Made by a program: the position numbers and the translations under genes
In this document: positions 9,611 through 20,600 of the stretch, in pieces
Numbering within the stretch: position 1 is the stretch's first letter
Layout of the letters: every line of letters begins with the position of its first letter
The notes under the pieces: generated by a model
What the model saw: only the letters and a program-made list of their open reading frames with translations
What the model was told of the DNA's origin: nothing
Databases searched by the model: none
NCBI GenBank assembly: GCA_963700865.1
Contig: CAVOZC010000001.1
Coordinates: forward strand, 124,001-188,000
DNA from: CAVOGJ01 sp963700865
GTDB lineage: Bacteria > Planctomycetota > Planctomycetia > Pirellulales > Pirellulaceae
Direction of reading: 5' to 3'
Length of the DNA stretch: 64,000 nucleotides

Positions 9611-10589
9611 CACCGGCCGTTGGTGGATTACCGTGGCCATGACCATGACCATGAGCGCCACCCAGGGGGGCAGGTTCCGGCGGAAACAACTCGTCGTCCG
9701 GGTTGGGCGGGACCGGCGTGCTCTCGGCGGGGGGAGCCGCGGACGGGGACAAGGCGAGGGTCGCGGGAGGTTCCGCGTGCGGAGGTGGTCCGAGCGCTGC
9801 CGTGGGCGGATTCGCGACGGGGGCCTCCGTCGGCGCCTCCGTGGTGGGGCCTTCGGTCCACGAGGGAGTCGCCGTGGCGGGGACGTCCGGACGCGTCCCC
9901 GGCTCGCCGCTGGGTAGTGGCACGCCTCCCGCGCCAGACACGTTCGCCGTGCCATCCGCATCGGCGGGGGGAGCATCGGCGTCCACGGTCTGCCCCGACG
10001 TGAACTCCATCCGCTTCTTGTTTCCTTCCTCATCGGCAAACGTCAAGGAGAGGATTCCCCAACGCTCATCCGAGTCCTTGACCAACGCCATGGACACATC
10101 ACGGTACTTGCCAGCCAGCTTGACGCTCAGGTCGACGTCCGCCGTATCCCCGTCGATCGTGACTTGCTTGACGCGCGGGGAAGTTCCCCGGTCGGCGGGC
10201 GTGATACCGTCAAAGAAACTCGCATTTGTGTCATAGGCGGCCTGCGCGGCGGTGGCCAGAATCTCCTTGATCTCCCCGCGATCGGACTTCCGCAGAATCA
10301 AGTAGAACCGCAGCGCATGCCTGCGCGTCTCCGCCTCATCCTTCTCGCGTGCACGCATGCCAGCCACGTATTCCTGATCGGCTGGCACGAATTTCGTCAG
10401 GGGAACGGTGAATTGTTTTCCATCCGAGCGACGGATCGTGACTCGATCCTCCGCGACCTTCACCAGCTCACCTTTAAAGGTCTTGCCGCCTTGAGCGCTG
10501 GTCCAGACCCGCTCCTGGGCCATTCCGAGCGCGGGCGGCCCGAGGGCCAGAAAGATGATGACGAGCCATTGTTGGAGATAGGCGCACAT
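9603..10589 (-). CDS. Secreted SHD1-domain protein
   Basis: A 328-residue protein with a signal peptide (about 1-25: LVIIFLALGPPALGMA). Next comes an SLA1 homology domain 1 at about 27-75 (RVWTSAQGGKTFKGELVKV...VTIRRSDGKQFTVPL...), a small beta domain expanded in Planctomycetes. A folded middle region (about 90-200) resembles ligand-binding or NTF2-like folds only in its alternating pattern; I cannot assign it. The tail (about 210-328) is low-complexity Pro/Ala/Glu and ends in HGHGHGHG, which could bind metal. Located after a 90-base gap and overlapping the rluA-like gene. Function unknown; envelope location inferred. Confidence 0.8.
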   Translation of the reverse strand: MCAYLQQWLVIIFLALGPPALGMAQERVWTSAQGGKTFKGELVKVAEDRVTIRRSDGKQFTVPLTKFVPADQEYVAGMRAREKDEAETRRHALRFYLILRKSDRGEIKEILATAAQAAYDTNASFFDGITPADRGTSPRVKQVTIDGDTADVDLSVKLAGKYRDVSMALVKDSDERWGILSLTFADEEGNKKRMEFTSGQTVDADAPPADADGTANVSGAGGVPLPSGEPGTRPDVPATATPSWTEGPTTEAPTEAPVANPPTAALGPPPHAEPPATLALSPSAAPPAESTPVPPNPDDELFPPEPAPLGGAHGHGHGHGNPPTAGDG

Positions 10590-10682
10590 GGATAGACTCC
10601 CGCGAAATGAACCTGACGATCGGCTGATTCACATGGTAACACGGGCCCAGGTGAAATACGAGAACGCCCGCCGCTCGACGAG

Positions 10683-11671
10683 TCATGGAGAGACGCGACA
10701 GACGCGCAGGAACAGGTTGACGCGTTCTGGTTCCGACGCGACTTCCGCCGCACCATCGGTCAGGCCGGCCGCCGACGCGAGCTGGCTCAACTGCTCCTCA
10801 GTGCGATACTGCAAATACCAATTGCCAATCCACTCCATGTAGGGCCGGCTGGGGTTGTAGGTCGAAAAATTAAAAATCAGCAGTTCGCCGCTTGCCGCGA
10901 CACAACTCCAGAGCGACTGCAGCATCCGTGCGGCTTCTGCCTCGGAGAGGTAATCGAAAAAGCCCGCGCAAAACAGCAAGTCGCTCTCGGCGAGGTGCCC
11001 CACGACGGACGGCAGTTGCGGTAGACGTTTCAAATTGGCGCGTTCAAAATGCAATTGGTCCGCCGGCACGAGGCACTTCAACTGCGCCTGGGAAAAGTCG
11101 CCGGCGCGGGGTCCAAATCCACGAGCGTGACCATCACGCGCTGGCGCTCGGCGTCCATGAGTCCTTCCAAGCCCCAGCGAATATCCCAGGCAGGTCCGCT
11201 GCCAACGCTGGTGATTCTCACCGGCCGCCCCGGCCGCTCCCGCACGATACGACGAATGGTCGCCGCCGTTTCGTGGCCGCGATTTCGGACGGCCCGGGGA
11301 GCCGATTGGTCTTGAAAGAACTTGTCGAATGCTAGTCCCACGCCCTGGCCGCGGAGATCATGGCGGCAGATGCGATCGAGCAACAAGTGATCTCCGGGGT
11401 AACCGAGTGGTTTTTCACGCGCATGCAGTTGCAACGAACCCTCCCTGAGGAACGCTTGGGCCTCGCGCCAAAATTCACTCGATGGGAGACGATTGCGTTC
11501 GCCGACGCAGCCGGTTTCGGCCAACGTTTCCAATGCGGCTCGCAGCCCTTCAGCTACTTGAATCGTGAGTGTCGACGGGTCGCACGACGCCGAGTTCAGG
11601 TCCCGCAAACGATCGGCCAATTCCCGACCCGTCTGTCGGGCCAACGCGTGCAGATCGGAGTGGGCGGACAT
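10683..11671 (-). CDS. SAM-dependent methyltransferase, one frame break
   Basis: Class I methyltransferase of about 329 residues after joining two frames. The first frame (11671 to about 11100) has an alpha-helical N-terminus, KPLGYPGDHLLLDRI, a FFQDQSAPRAVRNR block and motif I ITSVGSGPAWDI, then VTLVDLDPA, the acidic end of motif II. The second frame continues LKCLVPADQLHFERANL, LLFCAGFFDYLSE, and the late strand GELLIFNFS. The G-Y-G-D and A-V-R-N-R blocks resemble proteins annotated as 3-hydroxypalmitate methyl ester (PhcB-like) synthesis methyltransferases; this is from memory of the family and not proven. The frame breaks near 11100-11106. It is 29 bases upstream of an acyltransferase gene's stop on the same strand; the methyltransferase lies downstream in transcription. 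Confidence 0.75.
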
Positions 11672-11700
11672 GATGGAGGGGAAGTAGGAGGGGTCGTGAG

Positions 11701-13080
11701 CTAACTTCCACTGGAAGTGAGATGACGACGCAAGGCGGCTGCATAGCTATCGATGAACTGCTGCGACTGCTCCTCGGTGAACTCGTAAGGATCGCAACGC
11801 ACACTCAGGGTCAGCTTGCGGAGGTACGAGAACACAGCCACCGTCGCATGGGATTTGACCCGTAAGGGAGGTACTCCCGTAATGTCTTCCATGATCAGGT
11901 TGCCGGCAACGATCCGGCCGGCGTCACGTGGCAACGTCGACGTGAAGCGCTTTGTCGGGTCGCCGATATTCGAAAGGATGGCTGTCGAAATACAACGTTT
12001 TCGGGCGAGCAGAAACTTGAGGATCGCCGGACCAAAACTGGCGAAATGCACGGTGTCCATGAAGGCCCGTCCCAGGTGCTCGTGCTTGATCCGCGCCGTT
12101 TGTTCGCGGACACTCCGCATCAACTGGGGAAAGTCCTCACAATCGCGAACCCGCCGCGTCATAAAGGTGTAAGCCGTCATGTTGGTGGCGGGCATCGGAT
12201 AATCCTGCTGCTCGCGCAAATCGGAAGGCATCATGATGCGCAGCGAATCCCGGGGAGACATGCGTCCATGCTGCTCGTTCCACTGAACGATCGTGCGATA
12301 CATTTCCGCCATCAATAAATCGTTCAGCATGCCACCATGTTCGGCGGCGACGGCTCGGAGTTGCTTATGCTCGTCTTTCGTCAAGTGATGGTTGCAGATA
12401 CCAGGAAACTCGGTCCGCGGAGAAATCGTCTTGTTGACCTGCCCAGGCAGCGCGAGCGGGGTAATCCGCCGACCGAAGATATCATACGCCTGGCACAGTC
12501 CGTGCTGGACGAAAGCCGTCGCGGAGGCATTCAGGGCCAGATCGGTGAATCGTGTGCGCCGTTTCCGCAATAGTCGCAAGTCGACGTCGCCTAACATGGG
12601 AGTCGGCAGGTCCGGGCCGGCGGTCTCGCCACCATACAGCGCGAGCAGGTCCCCCAGGAAGCGATAAACGCCGGTCCCATCCGTACAGGCATGATGGACC
12701 TGCATCGTGAGGACCGTCCGCTGCTCATCACCGCGAATCCAGAATCGCAAGCCCGACTCGCGCGTCAGATCGATGTATTCTTGATCCGCCAGTCGCACCG
12801 GCTTTTCGAGGGGCCCCACGTCAACGACCGGTCGGATATCCGGATCGTCCACCCAGCAAGGCAAGCCCTGTTTGGCGGGGCGAATGACCGCCCTCGTCAG
12901 GGGATGTCGCTCGGTCGCCCCTTCCAGCGCGAACGCAAACGCCGACGTATCCATCATTCCTTGAAACTCGATCCGGATGATCGAGGTCATCGGATAGCGG
13001 GGCTGATCATCCGCCAGAAAAAACGAATCAAGAGGGACCAGATGCAGCGGCAGAACGTTGGGAAGGTCTTTTTTGAGCAT
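11701..13080 (-). CDS. HHxxxDG acyltransferase (condensation/PapA/WES-like)
   Basis: From the ATG at 13080 it encodes 459 residues. The N-terminal half carries HHACTDG (129-135), the HHxxxDG catalytic motif of the chloramphenicol-acetyltransferase-like superfamily, which includes NRPS condensation domains, PapA acyltransferases and wax-ester synthases. Upstream, DSFFLADDQPRYPM and IRIEFQGMMD fit the family's start. I do not see the C-terminal DFGWG motif of condensation domains, which favours a PapA or wax-ester type enzyme acting on free or carrier-bound acyl donors. The frame is open upstream to 13515, but that part is Pro/Arg-rich with no domain and is left out. It is transcribed just before the methyltransferase gene, so the two may modify the same lipid or metabolite. 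Confidence 0.78.
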   Translation of the reverse strand: MLKKDLPNVLPLHLVPLDSFFLADDQPRYPMTSIIRIEFQGMMDTSAFAFALEGATERHPLTRAVIRPAKQGLPCWVDDPDIRPVVDVGPLEKPVRLADQEYIDLTRESGLRFWIRGDEQRTVLTMQVHHACTDGTGVYRFLGDLLALYGGETAGPDLPTPMLGDVDLRLLRKRRTRFTDLALNASATAFVQHGLCQAYDIFGRRITPLALPGQVNKTISPRTEFPGICNHHLTKDEHKQLRAVAAEHGGMLNDLLMAEMYRTIVQWNEQHGRMSPRDSLRIMMPSDLREQQDYPMPATNMTAYTFMTRRVRDCEDFPQLMRSVREQTARIKHEHLGRAFMDTVHFASFGPAILKFLLARKRCISTAILSNIGDPTKRFTSTLPRDAGRIVAGNLIMEDITGVPPLRVKSHATVAVFSYLRKLTLSVRCDPYEFTEEQSQQFIDSYAAALRRHLTSSGS

Positions 13081-13723
13081 CGAGGAACCGGTCGCGTCAA
13101 CGTTACCAGATGTATCTTTGATGGTAGTTGCACGGGACCTGGTTGGCCAATTTTTTTTGGCCACCGCGTTCGTCGGCGGACCAAGCGCCGCCACACTCCC
13201 CGGAGACTCGTTACAATCCGCACCGGCCTCTTCCGGCCGCGTGAACTTCCGACCGACACTGCCTTCCGAAACCGGTGTTCGGGCCGGAGCCGGGTGGATG
13301 ATCAACGGCGTTTCCGGGATCGGCCCGGGCGACAGCGGCAGTGGTGTCAAGTCAGGAGGGTGGGATGTCACCGTTGGAACTCGCGTGGAAACTTGATGGG
13401 CCAAGGATGGAAAAGGGAAATAACATGCTGACGAGATCACGTAAAGACGACCGAACCATCGCCCCCGAGGGCTGCGCCGGGATGGAGTGAATACCCGCCC
13501 GCCTGATGCTGGCATGCATGGCGGCAGCGCGTGCCCTGGGGCCTATCCCACGTGCACCGCCTGTCCGCCGCATCGGTAGGGCGTACGCGATGCCCCTTGG
13601 GACGCATCGGAAATTCGCCGCGGCGGGATGAGATTGCCTGTCGTCAACGACGGCGATTGAGCAATAAATGGGTAAACTGTAAGGACTGGTGAGCTGACGA
13701 AGACGTACGCCGCCTGCTAGCGA
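13081..13723. other. Gene-poor space between acyltransferase and maf
   Basis: About 640 bases between divergent genes. The acyltransferase frame stays open to 13515 without a recognisable domain, so a longer N-terminus cannot be excluded. No RNA gene, repeat or other gene is evident. Confidence 0.4.
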
Positions 13724-14326
13724 GTGCCTGAGCCAATGTCACAACCAAAACCGCGGTCTTTGATCTTGGCCAGCCAGTCGCCACGGCGGCGCGAGTTGCT
13801 CGCACAAGCCGGTTATGCGTTCACGGTAGTCCTACCGGCGCCCACGGCCGAGAGCGGCGTTTGCAGCGGCGAAGGGCCCGCACAACTCGTCGTCCGCATG
13901 GCTCGCCAAAAGGCGGCCGATGTCGCCCAGCGCATCGACCAAGGCCTGATCGTCGCCTGCGACACCGTGGCGGTCTGCCAGGGACAGGTACTTGGCAAAC
14001 CCGCGGATCGAGAGCATGCGCGTGACATGCTCGAGCGCCTTCAAGGAAGCGTCCACGAGGTGCTCAGCGGGCTTTGCGTGTGGCGACGTCCGGACGACCA
14101 GAGGGTGACCGGTTTGGAAACGACGCAGTTGCGGATGGATCGGCTGACCGAGGCAGAGATCGAAGCTTACCTGGACACGGGCGGTTGGGAGGGGAAAGCG
14201 GGCGCCTTTGGATATCAAGACGGCTTGGATTGGGTCCACATTCTCTCGGGAACGGCCTCGAACGTCGTCGGTTTACCGCTGGAGTTGTTGGCCCACAGTC
14301 TTCGCGCTTTTGACAACCCGGCCTGA
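13724..14326 (+). CDS. maf: Maf-family nucleotide pyrophosphatase
   Basis: Maf/Ham1-superfamily enzyme that hydrolyses dTTP/UTP or modified nucleotides to monophosphates, a house-cleaning role also linked to septation. About 200 residues, normal for Maf. Motifs: SLILASQSPRRRELLAQAGY (substrate-binding SxSPRR), ARQKAADVA, VACDTVAV, LGKPADREHARDML, and EIEAYLDTGGWEGKAGAFGYQD, which carries the E..Y...W.GKAG.Y block. The start could also be the ATG at 13736 (MSQPKPRS), which gives a more typical N-terminus. Stands alone between non-coding stretches. Confidence 0.93.
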   Translation: MPEPMSQPKPRSLILASQSPRRRELLAQAGYAFTVVLPAPTAESGVCSGEGPAQLVVRMARQKAADVAQRIDQGLIVACDTVAVCQGQVLGKPADREHARDMLERLQGSVHEVLSGLCVWRRPDDQRVTGLETTQLRMDRLTEAEIEAYLDTGGWEGKAGAFGYQDGLDWVHILSGTASNVVGLPLELLAHSLRAFDNPA

Positions 14327-14764
14327 TCAGGGCTCGTGGCACGGGCTGCCAGCCTGTCAAAACGGACCCTAACCCGCATTTATTACAAGCGAATGAGATG
14401 CAAGCCGCTTGTGGCTACGTAGATGCTTCGAGCATGCGCATTTTCGCAAAACCACCAGGACGGCTTGTCAATCACAGGGTGTATCTCAAGTGCGTTTCAA
14501 TTCTCCACCGGTTCGGGGGTCGGAAAGTTTCCGCCAGGTTTCCCGCTCCCGCCATGACGTCCGACGCGGGTGGGCTGTGGCTACGGGAGCCGGAAAAGAA
14601 GCGGAGACCGGTGGAGCTCTTTCTTCGCTGCCACGGTCATTTGCGCGATCCAAGGGAGGCCATGCCTTCGTGATTTGAGCGGCTGGCTCAGCGTACCGTT
14701 CGCATTGTGAGCGCGTCCGCGTACGCCTGCGGCTAACGGTTCAACGAGAATTTCTCCGGCCCCC
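14327..14764. other. Non-coding stretch after maf
   Basis: About 440 bases with no gene I can support. Just after the maf stop (14330-14357) lies a sequence reading ggcacgggctgccagcctgt, similar in style to the dispersed repeats but without a strong hairpin. Short open frames at 14398-14678 have no recognisable features. Confidence 0.4.
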
Positions 14765-16312
14765 TCAGGAGCCAGGGCCGCTCTGCGGCGGAAGTCCCGA
14801 TGTCCCTCGTGCGTCGCGACGATACTTGGCCAGCATCGTGTGTCGAAATCGCCGGTCCCCTACGGCCGACCATCGCAGCAAGGTGATCAGGCCGGCCAGG
14901 CCAGCCACGAACACGATGCCGACGGCCCACCCCGATGGAAGCTCCCCTACCTCGCGCTCCGGCGGCAGCGGGACCACGGTCTTGCCGATCAAGAGGGGAC
15001 TGAGTTGCTTTGCGCCCGGGCGAAGCGTCTGCTGCACGAACGCCGTGTCGTAGGCCCACAGTTTCAAGAAGACACCCGAGATCTCGACCGGCTCATGGAT
15101 AACGTCTCCCGTGGGAAAGTCGCCGGGCAACTCGGCGACGCAGCACACGATGGGATAGCTGTTGAAGATGGCGTCTTCCCGGCCATTGCCCGCCTTGACC
15201 CTGACCGTCGCTTCCGAGTCAAACAGCTCGATCTCAAAATAGTGACTCACGCCAAGGCAATCGACGATTTCGAGATCATCGACCTCGATACGAATGGCTC
15301 GCCGCGCGGTACCGCGAACGGTGTACGCCTGCAAACGATGCACTTCGGGCGTCTGGAGCAAGTCAATGGCGCCTGCCGGCGTGGCCAGGCCCTGCAATTT
15401 CTTCAGCGGTAGGCGGCGAACGGTCGCCAAAAGTTCGTAGAAGCAAGCGCGGTCACCCGACTCCAGGGGCCGACGATCTCGCACCGTGTCAACCGTTGCC
15501 AGATCCATCCCATGAGACGCCCAATCGACCCAGCGGCCGGAGTCGATCAGTGGCGAGTCGAGTCGGTCAGGATACCAGGCGAGGTGGTCGGCGATGAGCA
15601 CCAGACCTGGCACGGGTGTCTGATTCGTCGTACTCAAAAAGAACGCGGCCGCGCGAATTTGCTCCTGCAGGTGGGTCAGTCTTCCCCCTCCCGCGACGAG
15701 CCGCCGCTGAAACGGGAGTGGAATGTCGCGACAAATGAGGGTGATCTCCGCAGCCGCATCCTTGGGCGAACGGCATTTCAGCACGTAGATCGTGTTGTCT
15801 TCGCCCGGGGCGAACGACTCGGGAGATTTCACCGCCTCGATGGCGACAACTCGACCGTGAAAATCCAGCAGGCGACCTCGAAAGGCAGCCGGTTGCTCGG
15901 CAATTTGGCGGACCGTCCAGGCCTCCGTTTGCCAAGCGGCAATTTTCCTGGCCGGCAGGCGTCGCGCGGCGCGGAGCAATTTGGCCGTCAGTTGGGAATG
16001 CACGGGGTCCCATTCGCGATCCTCGAGGGCGAGCGCCCATTCGCTGGGAGAAATCCCCATGAACTCGACAAAACTCGCCGCATCCACGACGGCCGACTCA
16101 GCGGAGTTCTCCGTCGTCGGCGTGACGGCCGGCGGTGCCAGGGGATCCGCCGACGGTGGAGTCGTTTGTCCCGACGCGAACGGCAGACCGGGGTAAATCC
16201 CACTCAGGAGCAACCAGGCAACGCCGACAACCGGCAGGGCTGACCAATCCGCGGGGCCACGGATTGGGGAGCCAGGGAAACATACCTGCAGGGGAGCGCG
16301 TCGATGCTTCAT
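14765..16312 (-). CDS. Membrane protein of unknown function, paralogue of upstream gene
   Basis: A 515-residue protein with one hydrophobic segment near the N-terminus (about 25-45: PVVGVAWLLLSGIYPG) and one near the C-terminus (GWAVGIVFVAGLAGLITLLRW), with a large external or periplasmic part. A block near residues 390-420 (IVCCVAELPGDFP...VEISGVFLKLWAYDTAF) is also found in the upstream gene (IVVYALELPAEFP...VAFQGVFFKRWAYAAS), so the two are distant paralogues sharing a small beta domain. The ATG at 16312 overlaps the stop of the upstream gene in ATGA, which fixes the start and shows an operon. No catalytic motif seen; family unknown to me. Confidence 0.78.
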   Translation of the reverse strand: MKHRRAPLQVCFPGSPIRGPADWSALPVVGVAWLLLSGIYPGLPFASGQTTPPSADPLAPPAVTPTTENSAESAVVDAASFVEFMGISPSEWALALEDREWDPVHSQLTAKLLRAARRLPARKIAAWQTEAWTVRQIAEQPAAFRGRLLDFHGRVVAIEAVKSPESFAPGEDNTIYVLKCRSPKDAAAEITLICRDIPLPFQRRLVAGGGRLTHLQEQIRAAAFFLSTTNQTPVPGLVLIADHLAWYPDRLDSPLIDSGRWVDWASHGMDLATVDTVRDRRPLESGDRACFYELLATVRRLPLKKLQGLATPAGAIDLLQTPEVHRLQAYTVRGTARRAIRIEVDDLEIVDCLGVSHYFEIELFDSEATVRVKAGNGREDAIFNSYPIVCCVAELPGDFPTGDVIHEPVEISGVFLKLWAYDTAFVQQTLRPGAKQLSPLLIGKTVVPLPPEREVGELPSGWAVGIVFVAGLAGLITLLRWSAVGDRRFRHTMLAKYRRDARGTSGLPPQSGPGS

Positions 16313-17369
16313 CTTGCGTCCTTCCGTGCATCCCCATCGTCATCAGAGAGCTGTTCCCCGGGCGGCGGGTGCGCGAATGTGAGCGGAGGAATGCCAACTG
16401 GCGGAAGCCCTTCCCGGCTTGCCGACGGATCGCGGGTCGACAACGGGGGCGGTCGCCTGCGAGAAAATCCGCGGGCGGACTGACGATAGGCGAGCCAGGC
16501 AATGAGCGCCGACAGAAGGCCGCTGCCGACCACGGACAGGATGGCGGCCGACCGGCGGGGCCGCCATGGCGGGGACGGCGAGGGACGTTGTGTCCATGTG
16601 CCGCGCGGCGCCAGACCAGCGGAGCCGTTCTCTCTCCGTCCGACGCCGCGTAGGCCCAACGTTTGAAAAAGACACCTTGAAAGGCAACTTTCTCGTTGAG
16701 GCGCAGCCCGGAGGGAAATTCCGCCGGCAGCTCCAACGCATAGACCACAATCGGGTTGGTGGTGCCAGCGGGGAACAGCCAGCATTGCCAATATGCTGCC
16801 ACTCCCTGGTCGTTCTTCGGCGCCTTCAGCCGGTGGGCTCGTCGCACCGTTCCGGATACGGCGACGAGCGTGCCGCGATAATATTCGGGCTGACGAAACA
16901 GCTGCGTAAACCCCACGGCGGGTGGGTCAGCCGTGGCCAGGTCGGCGGGTGGCGCCTTGGCGAGTGCGGCCAGGGTGGCGAACCAGACGTCATGTTCGTC
17001 CGCGCGAAAAACCGTATCATCCTGGACGACCCGATACGCGGTGCGTGGCACCGCTCCGGGAAATGCGGCAGCAGCTTCTGCCGCCGGGGAAGCGGGCGTG
17101 ACTTCGCTGTCCTGGACGACCGGCGGCTGCGATTCGCGCGGCTCACGGTAAAGTCGGTTATCGAGGTCGTCTTCCGTGGGCACCGCCGCGGGCGGCGGCT
17201 GGAGGGGACGATCTCCCCACATCGCTTGCCAGGTACGTGGCTTCGCCGCTTCGATCATCAGCAGCACCACCGTCATCAACGCGAACACCAGACACAGCAA
17301 TCGCAGTTGTACCGACCGCGACTGGTAATTCGGCGGTGGGGCTCGGCGGCCATGGACAGGCGGTTTCAT
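16309..17369 (-). CDS. Membrane protein of unknown function, one frame break
   Basis: Joined length about 353 residues. One N-terminal hydrophobic segment (about 23-42: LRLLCLVFALMTVVLLMIEA), a proline-rich linker, then a folded region with YYRGTLVAVSGTVRRAHRL and IVVYALELPAEFPSGLRLNEKVAFQGVFFKRWAY, which repeats in the downstream gene. The frame breaks near 16600; the following frame supplies a second hydrophobic stretch (SVVGSGLLSALIAWLAY) and ends at the TGA overlapping the next ATG. The phrase VAVSGTVRRA with alternating hydrophobics suggests an OB-like beta domain (inference). Function unknown. Confidence 0.7.
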
Positions 17370-17646
17370 GAATCGCGGCTCTCGAATGAGGACGGATGAA
17401 TCTTACAAGGCACCCTGAGCCATGGGCAATGGAAGACGAATCGACCTCCTGACCGCGCCGCACGCCTGATTTGGATCGGCAGTTGCCGCCAGGGACCGCA
17501 AGATTTACCCTGGTAGTATCACGAACGGCACGAAGTCGCTCGAGTTGCAGCGGCGCATTCGCTGACGAATCATCGACCTTGGCACTCGTCTTAGCGGACA
17601 CGACACGTGTTTACGGCCATATGACGCATGGGGGCAACCGGAACGG

Positions 17647-20600
17647 ATGAAGTCACAACTCCGACGGATGCTGATGACGGCCTGTTGCTGCCTGCTCATT
17701 GGATTGGCGGGAGCGGAAGAGCCCGCGGCGACTTTCTTGCAGGCCCTCCGCGATCGGGGCTATTTTGATCTGACCGAAACCTATTTGGAGCGCCTTGAAG
17801 AGAGCGATTTGGGCAGCCCCGAATTCCGCGAGTCGCTGGTCTTTGAACGGGGATTGAGCGCGATCCAGGCGGCGTCCCGCGAGTCCGACCCGGGGACGCG
17901 TGCGGCGGGGATGGACGCGGCCAAATCACTCTTCTCAACCTTCCTGACGGCGCAGCCGGAACATCCGCGGGCCGGCGATGCCCGTTCGTGGCTGAGCCGC
18001 ATCGTGCTCGAACAGGCACGTGGCGAGGTCCTGGCGGCCGGCCAGGAAGTGGACGCGGCCGTGGCCAAGTCGTTCTATCGCGAGGCCTCGCAATTGTTTG
18101 ACGAAGCGGAGGAGGAATTCTCGGCGAGGCTGGAGGAAATGCGAAAGGAGCTGGAATGGATCAACCAGCAGCCGACGGCTCGGCAGGATACGGATCGTCG
18201 AGATGCGGTGCGGAACGATTACCTGGCCGCCAAGATGGTCTTGGCCGAGATTGCCTACGAAAAGGCCGCCTGCCTGCGGGAATCGCGGGCGGATTACGAA
18301 ACGCAGATCAACGAGGCATCGCAACGGTTTGGTGAGTTGGCGGAAAAATACCGCAAGAAATTTGTGGGACTGCAGGCATTGATCCTCCAGGGCAAGTGTT
18401 CACAGGACCTCGGTAATTTCAAGCAGGCCCGCGGCTATTACGAGGAATTCCTCGACCCCGGTCTCGCCGAAGGACCGCTGCGAAAACTCGCGGCCCAAGC
18501 CGTCATCTACTCGATGCAGTGCCTTGCCAACGATACCGTGGACGAATGGCCGGAAGCCGTGCAACTGGGAGAGAGTTGGTTGAAGGGACTCGGGGGGGCG
18601 GCGGCCAGCGATCCTGACGTCCAACGGGTACAAATGGAGGTGGTCCGGACGCTCCTGGCACAATCGCAGCAGCCCCGTTTCCGATCCGAGGCCGATCGCC
18701 TGACCAAGGCGGCTCGCAAGTATGCGCTGCCGGTCGCCAGAAAACCTGGTCCCCAGCAACCGCAAGCGCGGGAATTGCTCAGTCAATTGCCGGGGGAATC
18801 GCTGGAGGCGTCACTCGGAGAGCAACCCAACACGTTTGAGGAAGCGCGACTGGCCGCCGATGCGGCTCGCGAAAATGCAAGTTCCATGGAACTCGCCCTC
18901 CGACTCTTGGAGCGCAAGCTCGCCACCACGCGGGACCCTGACGAGTTGGAACAAATCCGGGCGGAAATCGACGAATCGCGGCAGTCAGCTACCAAGAACA
19001 GCCGGCAGGCCAAGGACTTGTATCGACAAGCCATTCGAATGGCACCCTCGACGCTCGACGTGAGCGAACTGAATCAACTGCGGCTATACACGGCCTACCT
19101 GGCTTTTCGCCTTGACGATTTTTACGAAGCGGCGGTGGTCGGCGAATTCCTGGCCCGCAAGTTCCCGGAATTCCCTTCTTCGACCGCCGCGGCCAACATT
19201 GCACTGGCCTCGTACCTGCGACTGTACGGTGACGGATCGCAAGCGCGGGAAGCCGCCTTTGCCGCCGCCGCAGCCGTCCGGATGGCCGACTATCTCGCCT
19301 CGACCTGGCCGACGAAAAAGGAAGCGCAAATGCGCTGATTACGCTCGTCAGCTTTATGGTGCAGCGCGGCGACATCGAAAAGGCGCGGGAGTACCTCGCT
19401 AAAATTCCCGCCGCTTCGCCGCGGCGAGCCGAAGCCGAATTAAAGACAGGACAAGCCCTTTGGTTAAGCTACCGCAAAGCGGTCGACCAGAGTCCATCCC
19501 CGGCTCGGGAAGCGTCTGCGGAGCGATTGGAGAATGCCCAGCAATTGTTGCAATCTGGGATTGAACGCTTGCGGGATGCGGGCCCTTCACCACTCTTGGT
19601 GCAGGCGGCGCTCGCCCTGGCACAATCGTACGTCGAAATCGGACGCGGCACCGACGCGCTCGCCACGCTGCAGGACGCCAACTACGGTCCGCTCACGCTG
19701 CTGCAGAGAAACGATCCCATGCTGCCATCTTTGCCGGGTTTCGCCGCCGCAACTTATCGGACGACCCTGAGGGCCCAAATCGCGGAAATGACCGGGGCGG
19801 CGGATGCCGCGCAGGCCATGGCGGCGGTCCGGGAGACCATGGCGAACATGTCAGCCGCGATGGGCGACTCGCAGCAAGGACGCGATCGTCTGGTCGCAAC
19901 CTACGTGAGTCTGGCGCGCGAAATCCAGCAACAGTGGGACCGGCTGCCGGCTGCCGCGCGACCAGCGGTGGCCCAGGGTTTTGGGATGTTTCTCGAACAG
20001 GTCGCCGCGGCCTCCAGTCAGTTCGAAGTGCTCAACTGGGTCGCGGATACGTATTTTGAACTGGGCGAGTCGTTCCCGACCACGAACGGGAAATGTCCCC
20101 CGGAAGCCCGACAATACTTCACCAAGGCCGGCGACCAATACGAACAAATCCTCAACCGCGGGCAAGCGGGAGAATTTCAGATCGAGCCCCAATACCAGAC
20201 GCAAATTCGCATGCGCATCGCCAGCACCATGAGTCGCATGGGGAAGTTCGATAAGGCCATCGATGAATTCGAGCAAGTCCTGCGGAAGCGTGGCAATCTT
20301 TTGAATGTCCAGATCGAGGCCGCCCAGGCACTCCAGTCGGGGGGGGCCGCGGGCAATGGGGAGCTGTTCAGCCAAGCCATCAACGGATGCCGCCGCAACG
20401 AAAATACCGGCAAAAATACCATCTGGGGCTGGACGCAGATCGCCCGCGTCGCGCAAGCTCAAATGCGACGTGGCGAGGCGGCACGCGAAAAATTCGCGCC
20501 GATCTTTTTCGCCGCACAGTATGGGGTTGCCGAGTGCCGCTACCTGCAGGCGATGGGATCGGACGATCGTAAACAGAAATATCTCGAGTCGGCGAAACGG

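Noticed and set aside
13081..13515. N-terminal extension of the acyltransferase
   Set aside because: Open frame, but Pro/Arg-rich with no recognised domain and a good start at 13080; kept as uncertain.
19336..19338. In-frame TGA in the large TPR-like gene as a selenocysteine codon, given selA nearby
   Set aside because: The downstream coding sequence is in another frame, so readthrough would not restore the protein; a single-base indel fits better.
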